Positions 1-7,795 are shown, numbered from the stretch's first letter. The stretch is 13,098 nucleotides of DNA from Phycisphaerales bacterium UBA2402 (GCA_002343715.1 DDSA01000179.1:13847-26944), one strand, 5' to 3'. The notes: generated by a model from the letters alone, not told the origin. Numbers and translations: made by a program.

Positions 1-44
1 CCTGCAGACGGGCCTCGCGGCCCGCCGTGAGGCCCGTCTGCAGG
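1..44. repeat. perfect 16-bp inverted repeat at window edge
   Basis: Bases 1-16 are the exact reverse complement of bases 29-44, with a 12-base GC-rich spacer (17-28). It lies inside the open frame of the histidine kinase. The arms could extend left of the window. It may be a fold-back artefact at a contig end or a real hairpin in coding sequence; the sequence alone cannot decide. Confidence 0.9.
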
Positions 45-2011
45 AGTCCATCCGGCTCGTGCTCTGGAGGATGGACTCGACTCTGACGCCGATCATCGCG
101 CGCGAAGCGGCGCGGCCCTACTTCGAGTATCAGTCTTTCTACCCCGCCGACACCATGTTCGCGGATGGTGCCTCGGACAGCCGCACTGTTCTCGTGCCCA
201 GTTCGCTCATGCGAACGCCGGATCCGTTCGTCCACCTGTACTTTCAGGAGGACGGGGGCATACTCACCTCTCCGCAGATGCCCGCGGGAGAGGATCTTGC
301 CCTCGCGGGCGATGCGTACATCACGACGTACAGCGTCGCGACGGCGGAACAGCGAATGGCACGGCTGAGGACCCTGCTCCACGGCACGGCCGGTTCGACG
401 AAGGGGCCCATCGGGGGTTCAGCTCGTGCCGATCCGGACAGGAATGACTTGCCGCCGTTGGAAGCAAACCTGCGCGACAAAGGCGTGGGTGAGCCGCTCC
501 AGTCGGCCCAGATGCCGGAAGGCCAGCAGGTGTGGCAGAGCGATTACCAGGCACGACAAGCGGTCACCGACCTCGCCAGAAACATCGGGGAAACGAAGTA
601 CAGGAACATCGTGCCCCAGATTACCGGTGCGGAGCCCCGGGGCGAGCCGGGTGCACGCGAGAGGGCGAACGAGAAAGGAGAAGACGCTTTCAAGCAAGCG
701 GCTGCAAAGAAAAGAACGGGCGGGCATGCGTCGGAGTCTCACCTGATACCTTTGAAAGAGTCTCCCGCAGCCGGGTCAACCATCACGGATGAAAAGTCGC
801 CGCACGACGGCGAGCCGACCCACCAGGCGCGTGATCCCGCGATACCGGTTCCATCGCCTGCCGCAGGGCGAGTTCTCTCGATCCCGGTTCCGGAACGGGA
901 TGAGGATGAAACGATCGGTCCCAGCGTGACGCAGGGTTCGTTCGTGGCGAAGTGGATCGATATCCCGGGTTCCGAGCCGGAGTTGATCTTCGTGCGGGAG
1001 GTGAACGTGGGGGAACGCACGATCCGGCAGGGATTCTGGCTGGATTGGCCCGCGCTGCGCGTGATGCTGGTCGCCTCCGCCCGCGATATTCTCCCCGGCA
1101 CAAGTCTTCGTCCCATGGTGATTCCGCTCGGCTCGGATGATGCGGGTCTGGCGCGGGCGCTGGCGGCGATCCCTGCGCAACTGATCGTGCCCCCGGTCGG
1201 TGAGGCTCCTTCCGCGGGCTGGTCCGCCGCCCGAACGGTGATCGCCGTGACGTGGGTTCTTGTGCTGATGGCCCTGATCGTCACGGGCCTGGTGCTGCGG
1301 GCATCCATCGAACTGGCGGAACGGCGCGGACGCTTCGTGTCCGCCGTGACGCACGAGTTGCGCACACCGCTCACCACCTTCTGTCTCTATTCTCAGATGC
1401 TCGCCGACGGCATGATCAAGGATACGGAAGCGCAGAAAGGATACTTCAACACGCTGCGGAACGAGTCGCTCCGGTTGGCACGGATCGTGGAGAGCGTGCT
1501 GGATTACGCGAGACTCTCGGGCAAAAGAACAGTTCGAGCGCCCGTCACGACCACGGTTCCGGAACTGCTCGAGACGCAGGTTCGGTCCTTGAGGGCACGC
1601 TGCGACCTTTCTGGAATGACGCTCGTGGTGGAGGGTGATGCCGATGACCCGCGGCCGCTGACCACCGATACCGCGATGGTGGAGCGGATCATTTCCAACC
1701 TCGTGGACAACGCCTGCAAGTACGGGGCCGAAGCCGAGGACCGGCGTGTTCATCTCCGAATTGAATCGGCAGAACACGACATCACCATCACGGTGCAAGA
1801 CCACGGGGCGGGGATCGACGCCGGCGATGCCGCGCGGCTCTTTCGGCCCTTTGTGCGTGGAGAGCGGCACGGCCACGGGGCGATCCCGGGTCTGGGCCTC
1901 GGGCTGGCGCTGGCCAGGGGACTGGCACGTGAACTGGGAGGGACTCTGGAGTACCTGCCGGGCGGCGAAGGTGCGGCGTTCCGCCTCACGATTCCCCGTG
2001 ATGCGGCGTGA
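2..2011 (+). CDS. membrane sensor histidine kinase (5' partial)
   Basis: Senses an unknown signal and autophosphorylates on His, normally passing the phosphate to a response regulator. The frame is open to the left edge, so the true start lies outside the window; the first internal candidate is GTG at 59. Counting codons from base 2: a WRMDS / EAARPYFEY region near 22-50 fits an extracytoplasmic sensor domain. A charged, Pro/Gly-rich, probably disordered stretch follows at about 120-310, then a second folded part, and one clear membrane segment at about 412-434. The H-box VTHELRTPL has its phospho-acceptor His at about 451. The N-box DNACKYG is near 570, G1 DHGAGID near 600 and G2 GLGLGLAL near 630. 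There is no room for a HAMP domain between membrane segment and H-box. No response regulator is visible; it may lie upstream. The kinase class is certain, the signal unknown. Confidence 0.93.
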   Translation: MQTGLAARREARLQESIRLVLWRMDSTLTPIIAREAARPYFEYQSFYPADTMFADGASDSRTVLVPSSLMRTPDPFVHLYFQEDGGILTSPQMPAGEDLALAGDAYITTYSVATAEQRMARLRTLLHGTAGSTKGPIGGSARADPDRNDLPPLEANLRDKGVGEPLQSAQMPEGQQVWQSDYQARQAVTDLARNIGETKYRNIVPQITGAEPRGEPGARERANEKGEDAFKQAAAKKRTGGHASESHLIPLKESPAAGSTITDEKSPHDGEPTHQARDPAIPVPSPAAGRVLSIPVPERDEDETIGPSVTQGSFVAKWIDIPGSEPELIFVREVNVGERTIRQGFWLDWPALRVMLVASARDILPGTSLRPMVIPLGSDDAGLARALAAIPAQLIVPPVGEAPSAGWSAARTVIAVTWVLVLMALIVTGLVLRASIELAERRGRFVSAVTHELRTPLTTFCLYSQMLADGMIKDTEAQKGYFNTLRNESLRLARIVESVLDYARLSGKRTVRAPVTTTVPELLETQVRSLRARCDLSGMTLVVEGDADDPRPLTTDTAMVERIISNLVDNACKYGAEAEDRRVHLRIESAEHDITITVQDHGAGIDAGDAARLFRPFVRGERHGHGAIPGLGLGLALARGLARELGGTLEYLPGGEGAAFRLTIPRDAA

Positions 2012-2018
2012 GACCGGT

Positions 2019-2897
2019 TCAGGATTCGCGGGCGAGTTTGGGCGCAGCCGCCCAGTTGAGTTTGGCCAAGAGGCGTGCCCAGTAGTCCGTGGCGGGGTTG
2101 CGCACGAACCGGAGCATGGGGCTGTCCTTGCGGATCCGTACGCGATCGCCCGCCGAGACCGGCACGTGGGTCTGACCGTCGAGCACGAGCGATGTGCCGG
2201 GTCCGCTCTCATCGGTGTTGACCTTGTCAAGCCGGAGTTCGATGTTGCTGCCGCCACCGATGACCACGGGGCGAAAGGCCAGGGACTGGGCGGCGAGGGG
2301 CGTGATGACGAACGCATCGACCTCCGGGGCGCAGATCGGCCCACCCGCGGAGAGGTTGTACGCGGTGGATCCGAGGGGTGTGGAGACGATGATGCCGTCC
2401 CCATGAATCGTCGGCCCGGCGCATTGGTCGATGGCGAGAGAAATCGTAATCAGGCGATACGGCGGCCCCGCGGTGACCAGGGCTTCGTTGATCGCCATGC
2501 CCGTGAAGGAGGGCCTGTCCCCGTGAGCGGTGAAGAGTTCGACACGGATCGAACCGAACTCTCGGATCGGCAGTTGGGCATCCCCGAAGATGCTCGATGC
2601 CTGCGCGATCAGACTCTCGGTGTCGAACTCCGCGAGGAATCCCAGGCGGCCGAGGTTGACTCCCAGCATCGGCACACCAAGCGAGCTCATGCGGCGAGCC
2701 TGTCCGAGGAGTGTTCCGTCACCTCCGAAGACGACAAGGAGATCGGCGCGGGCGGCCGCCCGGGGCGGCGGGGCGTTGGAGGCCGGGATTTCATCGAGAA
2801 TGGTCCCGAACTTCGACGCGACAGCACGAACTTCCGCCGCGGCCTTGGCGGCCTCGGGCTTGTCGGGGTTGATGATCAGGAGGGCAGAGCGGCCCAT
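2019..2897 (-). CDS. nadK: NAD kinase
   Basis: Phosphorylates the 2'-hydroxyl of the adenosine ribose of NAD with ATP to give NADP; cytoplasmic. With the start at 2897 the protein is 292 aa, normal for bacterial NAD kinases. Visible signatures: GGDGT at residues 58-62 (nucleotide binding and catalytic Asp60), VNLGRLGFLAE at about 80-90, the NE pair at 137-138, GDGIIVSTPLGSTAY at 166-180, and LDGQ near the C-terminus. ATG at 2897 was chosen because the family usually begins just before the first beta strand (ALLIINPDKPEA). A GTG at 2963 would add 22 residues of basic, non-family sequence. Neither start has a clear Shine-Dalgarno. It is the last gene of the minus-strand run, 91 bp after the dxs stop, and its stop is 7 bp from that of the convergent kinase, leaving no space for a hairpin terminator. 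Confidence 0.95.
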   Translation of the reverse strand: MGRSALLIINPDKPEAAKAAAEVRAVASKFGTILDEIPASNAPPPRAAARADLLVVFGGDGTLLGQARRMSSLGVPMLGVNLGRLGFLAEFDTESLIAQASSIFGDAQLPIREFGSIRVELFTAHGDRPSFTGMAINEALVTAGPPYRLITISLAIDQCAGPTIHGDGIIVSTPLGSTAYNLSAGGPICAPEVDAFVITPLAAQSLAFRPVVIGGGSNIELRLDKVNTDESGPGTSLVLDGQTHVPVSAGDRVRIRKDSPMLRFVRNPATDYWARLLAKLNWAAAPKLARES

Positions 2898-2988
2898 GTG
2901 GCGCAACTGTGATTGGGAGAGTAGAGCGGTCTTGACCGTACGGGCGATTCGTCGCCGAAACACACGATGTCGATCGGCCCGTGTTCCG

Positions 2989-4938
2989 TCACTTCAGGAG
3001 GACTTGTTTTTCTGCGTGCGACATGCAGACAGCACGTAGGGCGGAGGCGATGCCGCTCTCGTCGAGGCCGACTTCGGCGAGTTGCTTCGAGCGGGAATCC
3101 TGGTAGATCCAACGGTCGGGCAGGCCCAGCCGGGTGATGAGAGAGGTATCTAGGCCCATTTCCTGAGCGGCTTCGAGCACCGCTGCACCAAATCCGCCGA
3201 TCAGTCCGTGGTCCTCGATGGTGATGATCGGAACCCGGCTCGACAGGAGATGGCGGATCAGGGGAAGGTCAAGTGGTTTGGCGAAACGGGCGTCGTAGAC
3301 GGCGATACGCATGTGCGTGCGCAACGACTCGGCGGCACTCAGCGCGGTGAAGGCGGGTGTGCCGAAGGCCAGGACCGCGGCGTCGGGTGTTTCATCGTCG
3401 AGGGGAGGAGAGAGAAGCCTCGCCTTGCCGAGCACGAAAGGCGGGCAGTCCTTGAAACGCTCGATCACGTTGTCACGCGGGTAACGCACGCTGGACAGAC
3501 CGGACTCGTACGTACGCATGAACTCGAGCGCCGCGATGAGACTCGGTTCGTCGATCGCCGCGGTGATCGCGGCTCCCGGGAGCACGCGCAGAAGAGAGAC
3601 ATCGCAGAAGCCGTGATGGACAGCTCCATCGCCCCCGACCAACCCGGCTCGGTCGAGGCAGAGACGAACCGGAAGGCCCTGGAGCGATGCTTCCTGAAAC
3701 GCCTGATCGAAGGCCCTCTGGAGGAACGTGGAATAGACCGCGAAGAAGGGCTTGTACCCGGTCTTGGCAAGGCCGGCCATCATGTCGAGGGCATGGCTTT
3801 CGCAGATGCCCACGTCCCACGCGCGATCCGGAAAACGGGGAAGCACCTTGTTGAGGCCCGTGCCGTCGGGCATGGCGGCGGTGCACGCGACGACCTTCGG
3901 GTCTCGTTCCATGAGGTTCACGAGCGCCTCTCCGAATGCGGAAGTGAAACTCCTGCCCTCGCTCTTGACCTCGACTCGGCATCCCTCGTCCGTCAGACCG
4001 CCCTCGACCTTGAAGGGAGACGGAGAGTGGAATCGGCTGCTGTCGGCCTCGGAAAAACCGTACCCCTTTCCTTTGATCGTCTTGACGTGGAGCACCATCG
4101 GGCGTTCGATATCGCGGGCTTCCCGCAGCACGCTGATGAGGCCCGGGAGATCATGCCCATCGAAGGGGCCGACCGTGAGAAGGCCGAAGTGCTCGAACCA
4201 GTTTCCGTCTCCGACCGCGGCCTTGGTGGCCTCGGTGGCCCGGTGGAGTGCATCCTTGATATGGGCGCCACCGGGGAGTTGGGCCAGCGCTTCCTTCGCG
4301 GACTTCTTGATATCCGCGTACACGTGCGAGAGGCGCACCTTATCAAAATAATGGGCGAGTGCACCCTGGGGTTTGCTGATCGACATGCCGTTGTCGTTGA
4401 GCACCACAAGGAACTGGCGTTTCAGCGTGCCCGCGTTGTTCAAGCCCTCCATCGCCACGCCGTTGACGATCGAGGCATCGCCGATGAGCGTCACGATCCG
4501 CCTCCCCGCCGGGTTTGTCCTGGGATCGAAGGCCTCCTTGGTGAGAACATCGCCTCGGGCCATTCCCACCGCGGTCGAAATGCCCGTTCCGGCATGACCG
4601 ACGCTGAAGAGGTCATATTCGCTCTCACGCGGCTCGGGAAACCCGGCCATGCCCGCCCGAGTACGAAGGCCGGGCAACAGCGCAAGCCGTCCGGTCAGAA
4701 GTTTGTGGGGATAGCACTGGTGCCCCACATCGAAGAGAAGCCGATCGAACGAAAAATCAAAGACGTAATGGAGGGCGATCGACAGTTCAACAACACCCAG
4801 ATTTGGCGCCAGGTGCCCGCCGGAGAGCGCCACCTGTCCGCAGATTGCATCGCGGATTTCCTGCGCCAGGATTGGCAACTGCTCCGGGGAGAGGCGGCGC
4901 AGATCGTGAGGAGTGCGGATGGTCGGGAGCAAAGTCAT
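2989..4938 (-). CDS. dxs: 1-deoxy-D-xylulose-5-phosphate synthase
   Basis: Thiamine-diphosphate enzyme joining pyruvate and glyceraldehyde-3-phosphate to DXP, the entry step of the MEP isoprenoid pathway; DXP also feeds thiamine and pyridoxal synthesis in many bacteria. It has 649 aa, close to the usual 620-650. Features in order: His42 in SGGHLAPNLG; DVGHQCYPHK at 70-79; the ThDP/Mg motif as GDASIVNG (153-160) with NDN at 181-183; catalytic-type Glu380 in ICESHAL; YSTFLQRAFDQ at about 402-412; DRAGLVGGDG at 429-438 followed by HH at 441-442; SSVRYPRDN at about 482-490. The ThDP motif reads GDA rather than the canonical GDG. The start ATG at 4938 has a possible GAAGGA about 11 bases upstream. 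It follows ispA on the same strand after a 227-bp gap that holds small inverted repeats and may carry its own promoter. Confidence 0.96.
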   Translation of the reverse strand: MTLLPTIRTPHDLRRLSPEQLPILAQEIRDAICGQVALSGGHLAPNLGVVELSIALHYVFDFSFDRLLFDVGHQCYPHKLLTGRLALLPGLRTRAGMAGFPEPRESEYDLFSVGHAGTGISTAVGMARGDVLTKEAFDPRTNPAGRRIVTLIGDASIVNGVAMEGLNNAGTLKRQFLVVLNDNGMSISKPQGALAHYFDKVRLSHVYADIKKSAKEALAQLPGGAHIKDALHRATEATKAAVGDGNWFEHFGLLTVGPFDGHDLPGLISVLREARDIERPMVLHVKTIKGKGYGFSEADSSRFHSPSPFKVEGGLTDEGCRVEVKSEGRSFTSAFGEALVNLMERDPKVVACTAAMPDGTGLNKVLPRFPDRAWDVGICESHALDMMAGLAKTGYKPFFAVYSTFLQRAFDQAFQEASLQGLPVRLCLDRAGLVGGDGAVHHGFCDVSLLRVLPGAAITAAIDEPSLIAALEFMRTYESGLSSVRYPRDNVIERFKDCPPFVLGKARLLSPPLDDETPDAAVLAFGTPAFTALSAAESLRTHMRIAVYDARFAKPLDLPLIRHLLSSRVPIITIEDHGLIGGFGAAVLEAAQEMGLDTSLITRLGLPDRWIYQDSRSKQLAEVGLDESGIASALRAVCMSHAEKQVLLK

Positions 4939-4972
4939 GCCGGGTCGAGTCCTTCGGAGTTGTATCCTGAGT

Positions 4973-4990
4973 TTTCAGAATCCTCTGAAA
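4973..4990. repeat. 7-bp inverted repeat upstream of dxs
   Basis: Arms TTTCAGA and TCTGAAA are separated by 4 bases, about 35 bp before the dxs start in the ispA-dxs gap. It is AT-rich compared with its surroundings. It could be an operator or a weak leader hairpin; there is no following T-run on the minus strand to make it a terminator. Confidence 0.4.
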
Positions 4991-5071
4991 TGTCTTCAAT
5001 ATTACGCAGTGAACAGGTCCGGCGGTGCCGAAGTTCGTAGAACGATCGGGGCGGTAATTGTAGTATCGGAC

Positions 5072-5085
5072 GTGGTGATGACCAC
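5072..5085. repeat. GTGGT-N4-ACCAC dyad in the ispA-dxs gap
   Basis: A short dyad, 5-bp arms with a 4-base spacer, sits just upstream (minus-strand sense) of TACAAT at 5062-5057. TACAAT differs from the TATAAT -10 consensus at one base, but no good -35 box is visible at the right distance. If that is the dxs promoter, the dyad would sit where a regulator could bind. Weak evidence. Confidence 0.22.
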
Positions 5086-5165
5086 ACGAGAAAGGTGAAT
5101 CCTGACTATCGACTGAAGATCGGATTGAGACAAATCGTCGCGTCCGTGCTGTACGAGCGCGGGAG

Positions 5166-6068
5166 TCAGTTCGTTCGTTCGGACATCTGCACACACAGCG
5201 CTCTGAGGGATGCGGCCTGAGGTCCCAGGTGTTCGATCGCTTCGAGCGCCTCGTTGCTCAGTCGGGCGACCTCGGCTCTTGACGCATCGATTCCCAGCAC
5301 TCCAGGGAACGTGAGTTTGCCCGCTCCGGAGTCCTTGCCCGTGCGTTTCCCCGTGTGCTCTGTGGTCTGCGTTACGTCGAGGAGATCGTCAACAATCTGG
5401 AAAATCAGACCAACGAGATCACCGAAGCGTCCGATGGTCTCCAACCCGGCCGAATCGAGCCCACCTCGGCGGCTCATCGCCCCCATGCGGCACGCCGCGG
5501 CGATCAAGGCTCCGGTTTTATTGCTGTGGATCAGGCGCAGTTGCTGAGAAGGGGTGAGGCCTTCGGGCAGGCCGCCGAGTGTGTCGTAGACCTGTCCACT
5601 GACCATCCGACTCGCCGCCACGGCCAGTTCTCGGCACAGTGCGATACGCTGGGTATCGTCGAGGGTGCCGGAATGGGAAAGACACAGGAACGATTCGATA
5701 AGGAGTTGATCGCCAGCGAGGATGGCCATGGCTTCGCCGGCGTGTTTGTGCAGCGTGGGGCGACCCCGGCGAAGGTCGTCGTTGTCGAGCGCTGGTAGGT
5801 CATCATGAACCAGGCTGAAGGCGTGCACAAACTCCACAGCGCAGCCCGCTGGGAGAGCATCCGATCCGTCGCCTCCGCAGGCCTCGCAGGCGCGCCAAGC
5901 CAGGAGCGGACGCAGACGCTTACCCCCTCCGAGGGTCGCGTATCGGAGCGCACGGGCGAGTGGTTCGGAACGATCGAAACTCAGCCCTTCGAGGTGCTGC
6001 GTTAGGAACCGTTCGATCGCCGAGGAAGCCGCATCCGGCGCGGCGTTGGCCGCCGCGGAGAGGCTCAC
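5166..6068 (-). CDS. ispA: IspA-type polyprenyl (probably farnesyl) diphosphate synthase
   Basis: Condenses DMAPP/GPP with IPP, most likely to farnesyl diphosphate (C15); cytoplasmic. 300 aa, typical of the family. Seen: GGGKRLRPLL at about 47-56; the first Asp-rich motif DDLPALD at 89-95 in the long DDx4D form of bacterial FPP synthases; KTGALI at 184-189; the second Asp-rich motif QIVDDLLD at 224-231; and a GK-D-GK-TFP stretch at about 244-255. The fifth residue before the first motif is Phe85; a bulky aromatic there is known to limit product length, so C15 is favoured over C20. The GTG start at 6068 overlaps the ptsN stop in a GTGA arrangement, which suggests translational coupling. dxs, the pathway's first enzyme, is next on the same strand. 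Exact product length cannot be read from sequence with certainty. Confidence 0.93.
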   Translation of the reverse strand: MSLSAAANAAPDAASSAIERFLTQHLEGLSFDRSEPLARALRYATLGGGKRLRPLLAWRACEACGGDGSDALPAGCAVEFVHAFSLVHDDLPALDNDDLRRGRPTLHKHAGEAMAILAGDQLLIESFLCLSHSGTLDDTQRIALCRELAVAASRMVSGQVYDTLGGLPEGLTPSQQLRLIHSNKTGALIAAACRMGAMSRRGGLDSAGLETIGRFGDLVGLIFQIVDDLLDVTQTTEHTGKRTGKDSGAGKLTFPGVLGIDASRAEVARLSNEALEAIEHLGPQAASLRALCVQMSERTN

Positions 6069-6526
6069 GCAGGTTTCTCCTGGCTTTTCAGAAGGTCGAA
6101 AATTGCATCGGGCGTTGTCGCGGCGTAGATCCGCTCGCGGAACTCATCCATCATCATCAGGCGACTGATGCGAGCCAAGGCTTGGATATGGTCGCTCGTG
6201 CGGTCGGGGGGGCTGGCGAGGAGCACGACGAGTTTGACCGGCTGGCCGTCGATCGCCTCGAAATCCATGGGAGTTGGCGGGCGGCCGATCGCCATAGCGA
6301 GGCTGGTCATGCCGGCGCATTTGCCGTGAGGGATCGCCAATCCGTGCCCGATGCCGGTCGTGCGGGTCTGCTCGCGGGTCCAAACTGCCTCTTTGAGGGG
6401 TTTGGAATCACCGACCTTGCCGGCGCGGGCCAGAACATCAACAAGTTCGTCAATCACGCCCTTCTTGCTTTGAGCGGTGAGTGGCGCGATGATGCAGGCG
6501 GGGGAAAGAATGTCCAGTAGATTCAT
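6065..6526 (-). CDS. ptsN: PTS EIIA, nitrogen/fructose type (PtsN-like)
   Basis: A single EIIA phosphocarrier domain of 153 aa, the size of E. coli PtsN. It starts MNLLDILSPACI, as the family does. The phosphorylated histidine is His67 in GLAIPHGK, preceded by TRTTGIGHG. No EIIB or EIIC domain is attached, so it is more likely a regulatory phosphoprotein than part of a sugar transporter (inference). The frame runs 55 codons further upstream to 6691, but that extension is Arg-rich and unlike the family, so ATG at 6526 was chosen; no strong Shine-Dalgarno is visible. The stop overlaps the ispA start by 4 nt. No EI or HPr gene is in the window. The 161 bp upstream contain a strong hairpin. Confidence 0.9.
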   Translation of the reverse strand: MNLLDILSPACIIAPLTAQSKKGVIDELVDVLARAGKVGDSKPLKEAVWTREQTRTTGIGHGLAIPHGKCAGMTSLAMAIGRPPTPMDFEAIDGQPVKLVVLLASPPDRTSDHIQALARISRLMMMDEFRERIYAATTPDAIFDLLKSQEKPA

Positions 6527-6571
6527 CAACCAACTCGCAGATCTGCCCCGTCGGCCCCGGGGGAAAGGCAA

Positions 6572-6607
6572 CCCGCTACGGATCCGACCCCAGTGGGGAG
6601 TAGCGGG
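6572..6607 (-). terminator. GC-rich hairpin between the M28 peptidase and ptsN
   Basis: Outer arms CCCGCTAC (6572-6579) and GTAGCGGG (6600-6607) are perfectly complementary, with an inner CCCC/GGGG stem (6588-6591 / 6595-6598). On the minus strand it lies about 80 bp after the peptidase stop and 45 bp before the ptsN start, and is followed by an imperfect T-tract (TTGCCTTT). It could end the peptidase transcript weakly or structure the ptsN leader. Confidence 0.4.
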
Positions 6608-6687
6608 AAGGGAGTGTACACACGAAGTACGGTGGGCGTTGCGGCGGGCGCATCGGAATGCACGAAACGCCGCGCCCTCATGACCGA

Positions 6688-7743
6688 TCATGGCTGCTCG
6701 CTCGGTTTCGGATGGATCACGGCGGGATCGGCGAGCGGCCCGGCGAGTTCGTACACCGATCCAGCAACGGCCCGAACAACGAGCGTGAACCTTCGGGGAT
6801 CGAGGGTATCGATCGTGTCGGTCGGCCTGTGGTAGTGGGGGTTGCGGAAGTTGGCGGTGTCGGTGATCATCACCCCAGGAAGCCCGGCCATGAGAAACGG
6901 GCGGTGATCGGAACGAGTCATGTCGGGCACGGGCACTGGCAAGAAGTCGACCAGTGTGATTTTGAGATCGGGGGCAGCCGACTTCATGGCTTTGGCGAGC
7001 GGTCCGCTGAAGGACTGGTGCCTGGCGATGCCGACGATGCAGATGGAGTCTCCGATGGTGGGAGGATCGAAGACTCCTTCGAGCTTTGGGATCGGGCTTT
7101 TCTGACTGTCTGGTTCGTCGCTGAAGTAGCCGAGCATCTCCAGGCTGATCATGCCGATGATCCGTTCGCGCGGCTGGTTGTCCGGGCCCGGCAGCTTTGA
7201 TTGCTTGACCCAGTCTGTGACATAGTGGTTGGAGCCGATGAGGCCGGCTTCCTCGAGCGTGAAGAGCACGAGTCGGATGGTGCGGCGAGTCGGCCGATTC
7301 TTCAGCACGCGGGCGAGCTCCATCACCGCGGCGACGCCTGTGCCGTCATCATCAGCGCCGGGGCAGTGAGGAACGGCGTCGTAGTGGGCGCTGACCAGGA
7401 TCACTTCGTGCGGGGAATCCCGGCCGGGCAAGTCCACAATGATGTTGGTGAACGTCGCGTCGGCGGGGTCGGGGGGTGGGGTGTTCGTGTCGGTCGTTCC
7501 GGGTGCGTTGAGGCGACGCAGCGGGAAGGTCCACACGAAATCCTGAAGTCGCGGCGCGTGGCCGAGCGAACGGAGTTCATCGGTGAGCAGCGTCAGTGCG
7601 CGGTTGAGGCCGATGCGATGCTCATCATCGGGCAGGGGAGACCGCTTGATGGGAAGCGAGCGGATCGTCTGGAAAAGGCGGGCCTCCTCGACCGCCTCGT
7701 GCGGCGGGAGGAGGAGCGACGCAGCCAGAAGCAGCAGATTCAT
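6688..7743 (-). CDS. secreted M28-family zinc aminopeptidase-like protein
   Basis: A di-zinc peptidase of the M28 family (aminopeptidase Y/S type, also glutaminyl-cyclase-like relatives), 351 aa. The N-terminus MNLLLLAASLLLPP is hydrophobic and looks like a short signal peptide, though without the usual basic residues, so export is likely but not proven. Metal-site residues are visible in order: His120 and Asp122 in SAHYD; the bridging Asp near 132 in GADDDGTG; the catalytic Glu164 and ligand Glu165 in LEEAG; Glu202 in LEMLGY; and the final His305 in YHRPTDT. All ligands are present, so it should be active. The substrate cannot be read from sequence. It follows the ROK kinase by 52 bp on the same strand, so co-transcription is plausible. 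No Shine-Dalgarno is visible before ATG 7743. Confidence 0.9.
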   Translation of the reverse strand: MNLLLLAASLLLPPHEAVEEARLFQTIRSLPIKRSPLPDDEHRIGLNRALTLLTDELRSLGHAPRLQDFVWTFPLRRLNAPGTTDTNTPPPDPADATFTNIIVDLPGRDSPHEVILVSAHYDAVPHCPGADDDGTGVAAVMELARVLKNRPTRRTIRLVLFTLEEAGLIGSNHYVTDWVKQSKLPGPDNQPRERIIGMISLEMLGYFSDEPDSQKSPIPKLEGVFDPPTIGDSICIVGIARHQSFSGPLAKAMKSAAPDLKITLVDFLPVPVPDMTRSDHRPFLMAGLPGVMITDTANFRNPHYHRPTDTIDTLDPRRFTLVVRAVAGSVYELAGPLADPAVIHPKPSEQP

Positions 7744-7795
7744 GGAGGACGGTATGTACGGGGAAGGACGGTGTCGCCGGGTTGGGAGGCGTCGC

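Noticed and set aside
776..2404. A 542-codon open frame on the minus strand across the kinase and nadK 3' ends
   Set aside because: It is antisense to two clear genes, is Arg/Pro/Ser-rich with no domain, and results from the GC-rich third-position bias of the real frames.
1746..2912. A 388-codon open frame on the + strand opposite nadK
   Set aside because: It overlaps the end of the kinase in another frame and is antisense to nadK; composition is typical of a shadow frame.
3208..5040. A 610-codon open frame on the + strand opposite dxs
   Set aside because: It mirrors the dxs codon structure exactly and has no recognisable domain; dxs has every catalytic motif on the other strand.
4939..5165. 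TPP riboswitch upstream of dxs
   Set aside because: The conserved CTGAGA and other thi-box segments were not found on the minus strand.
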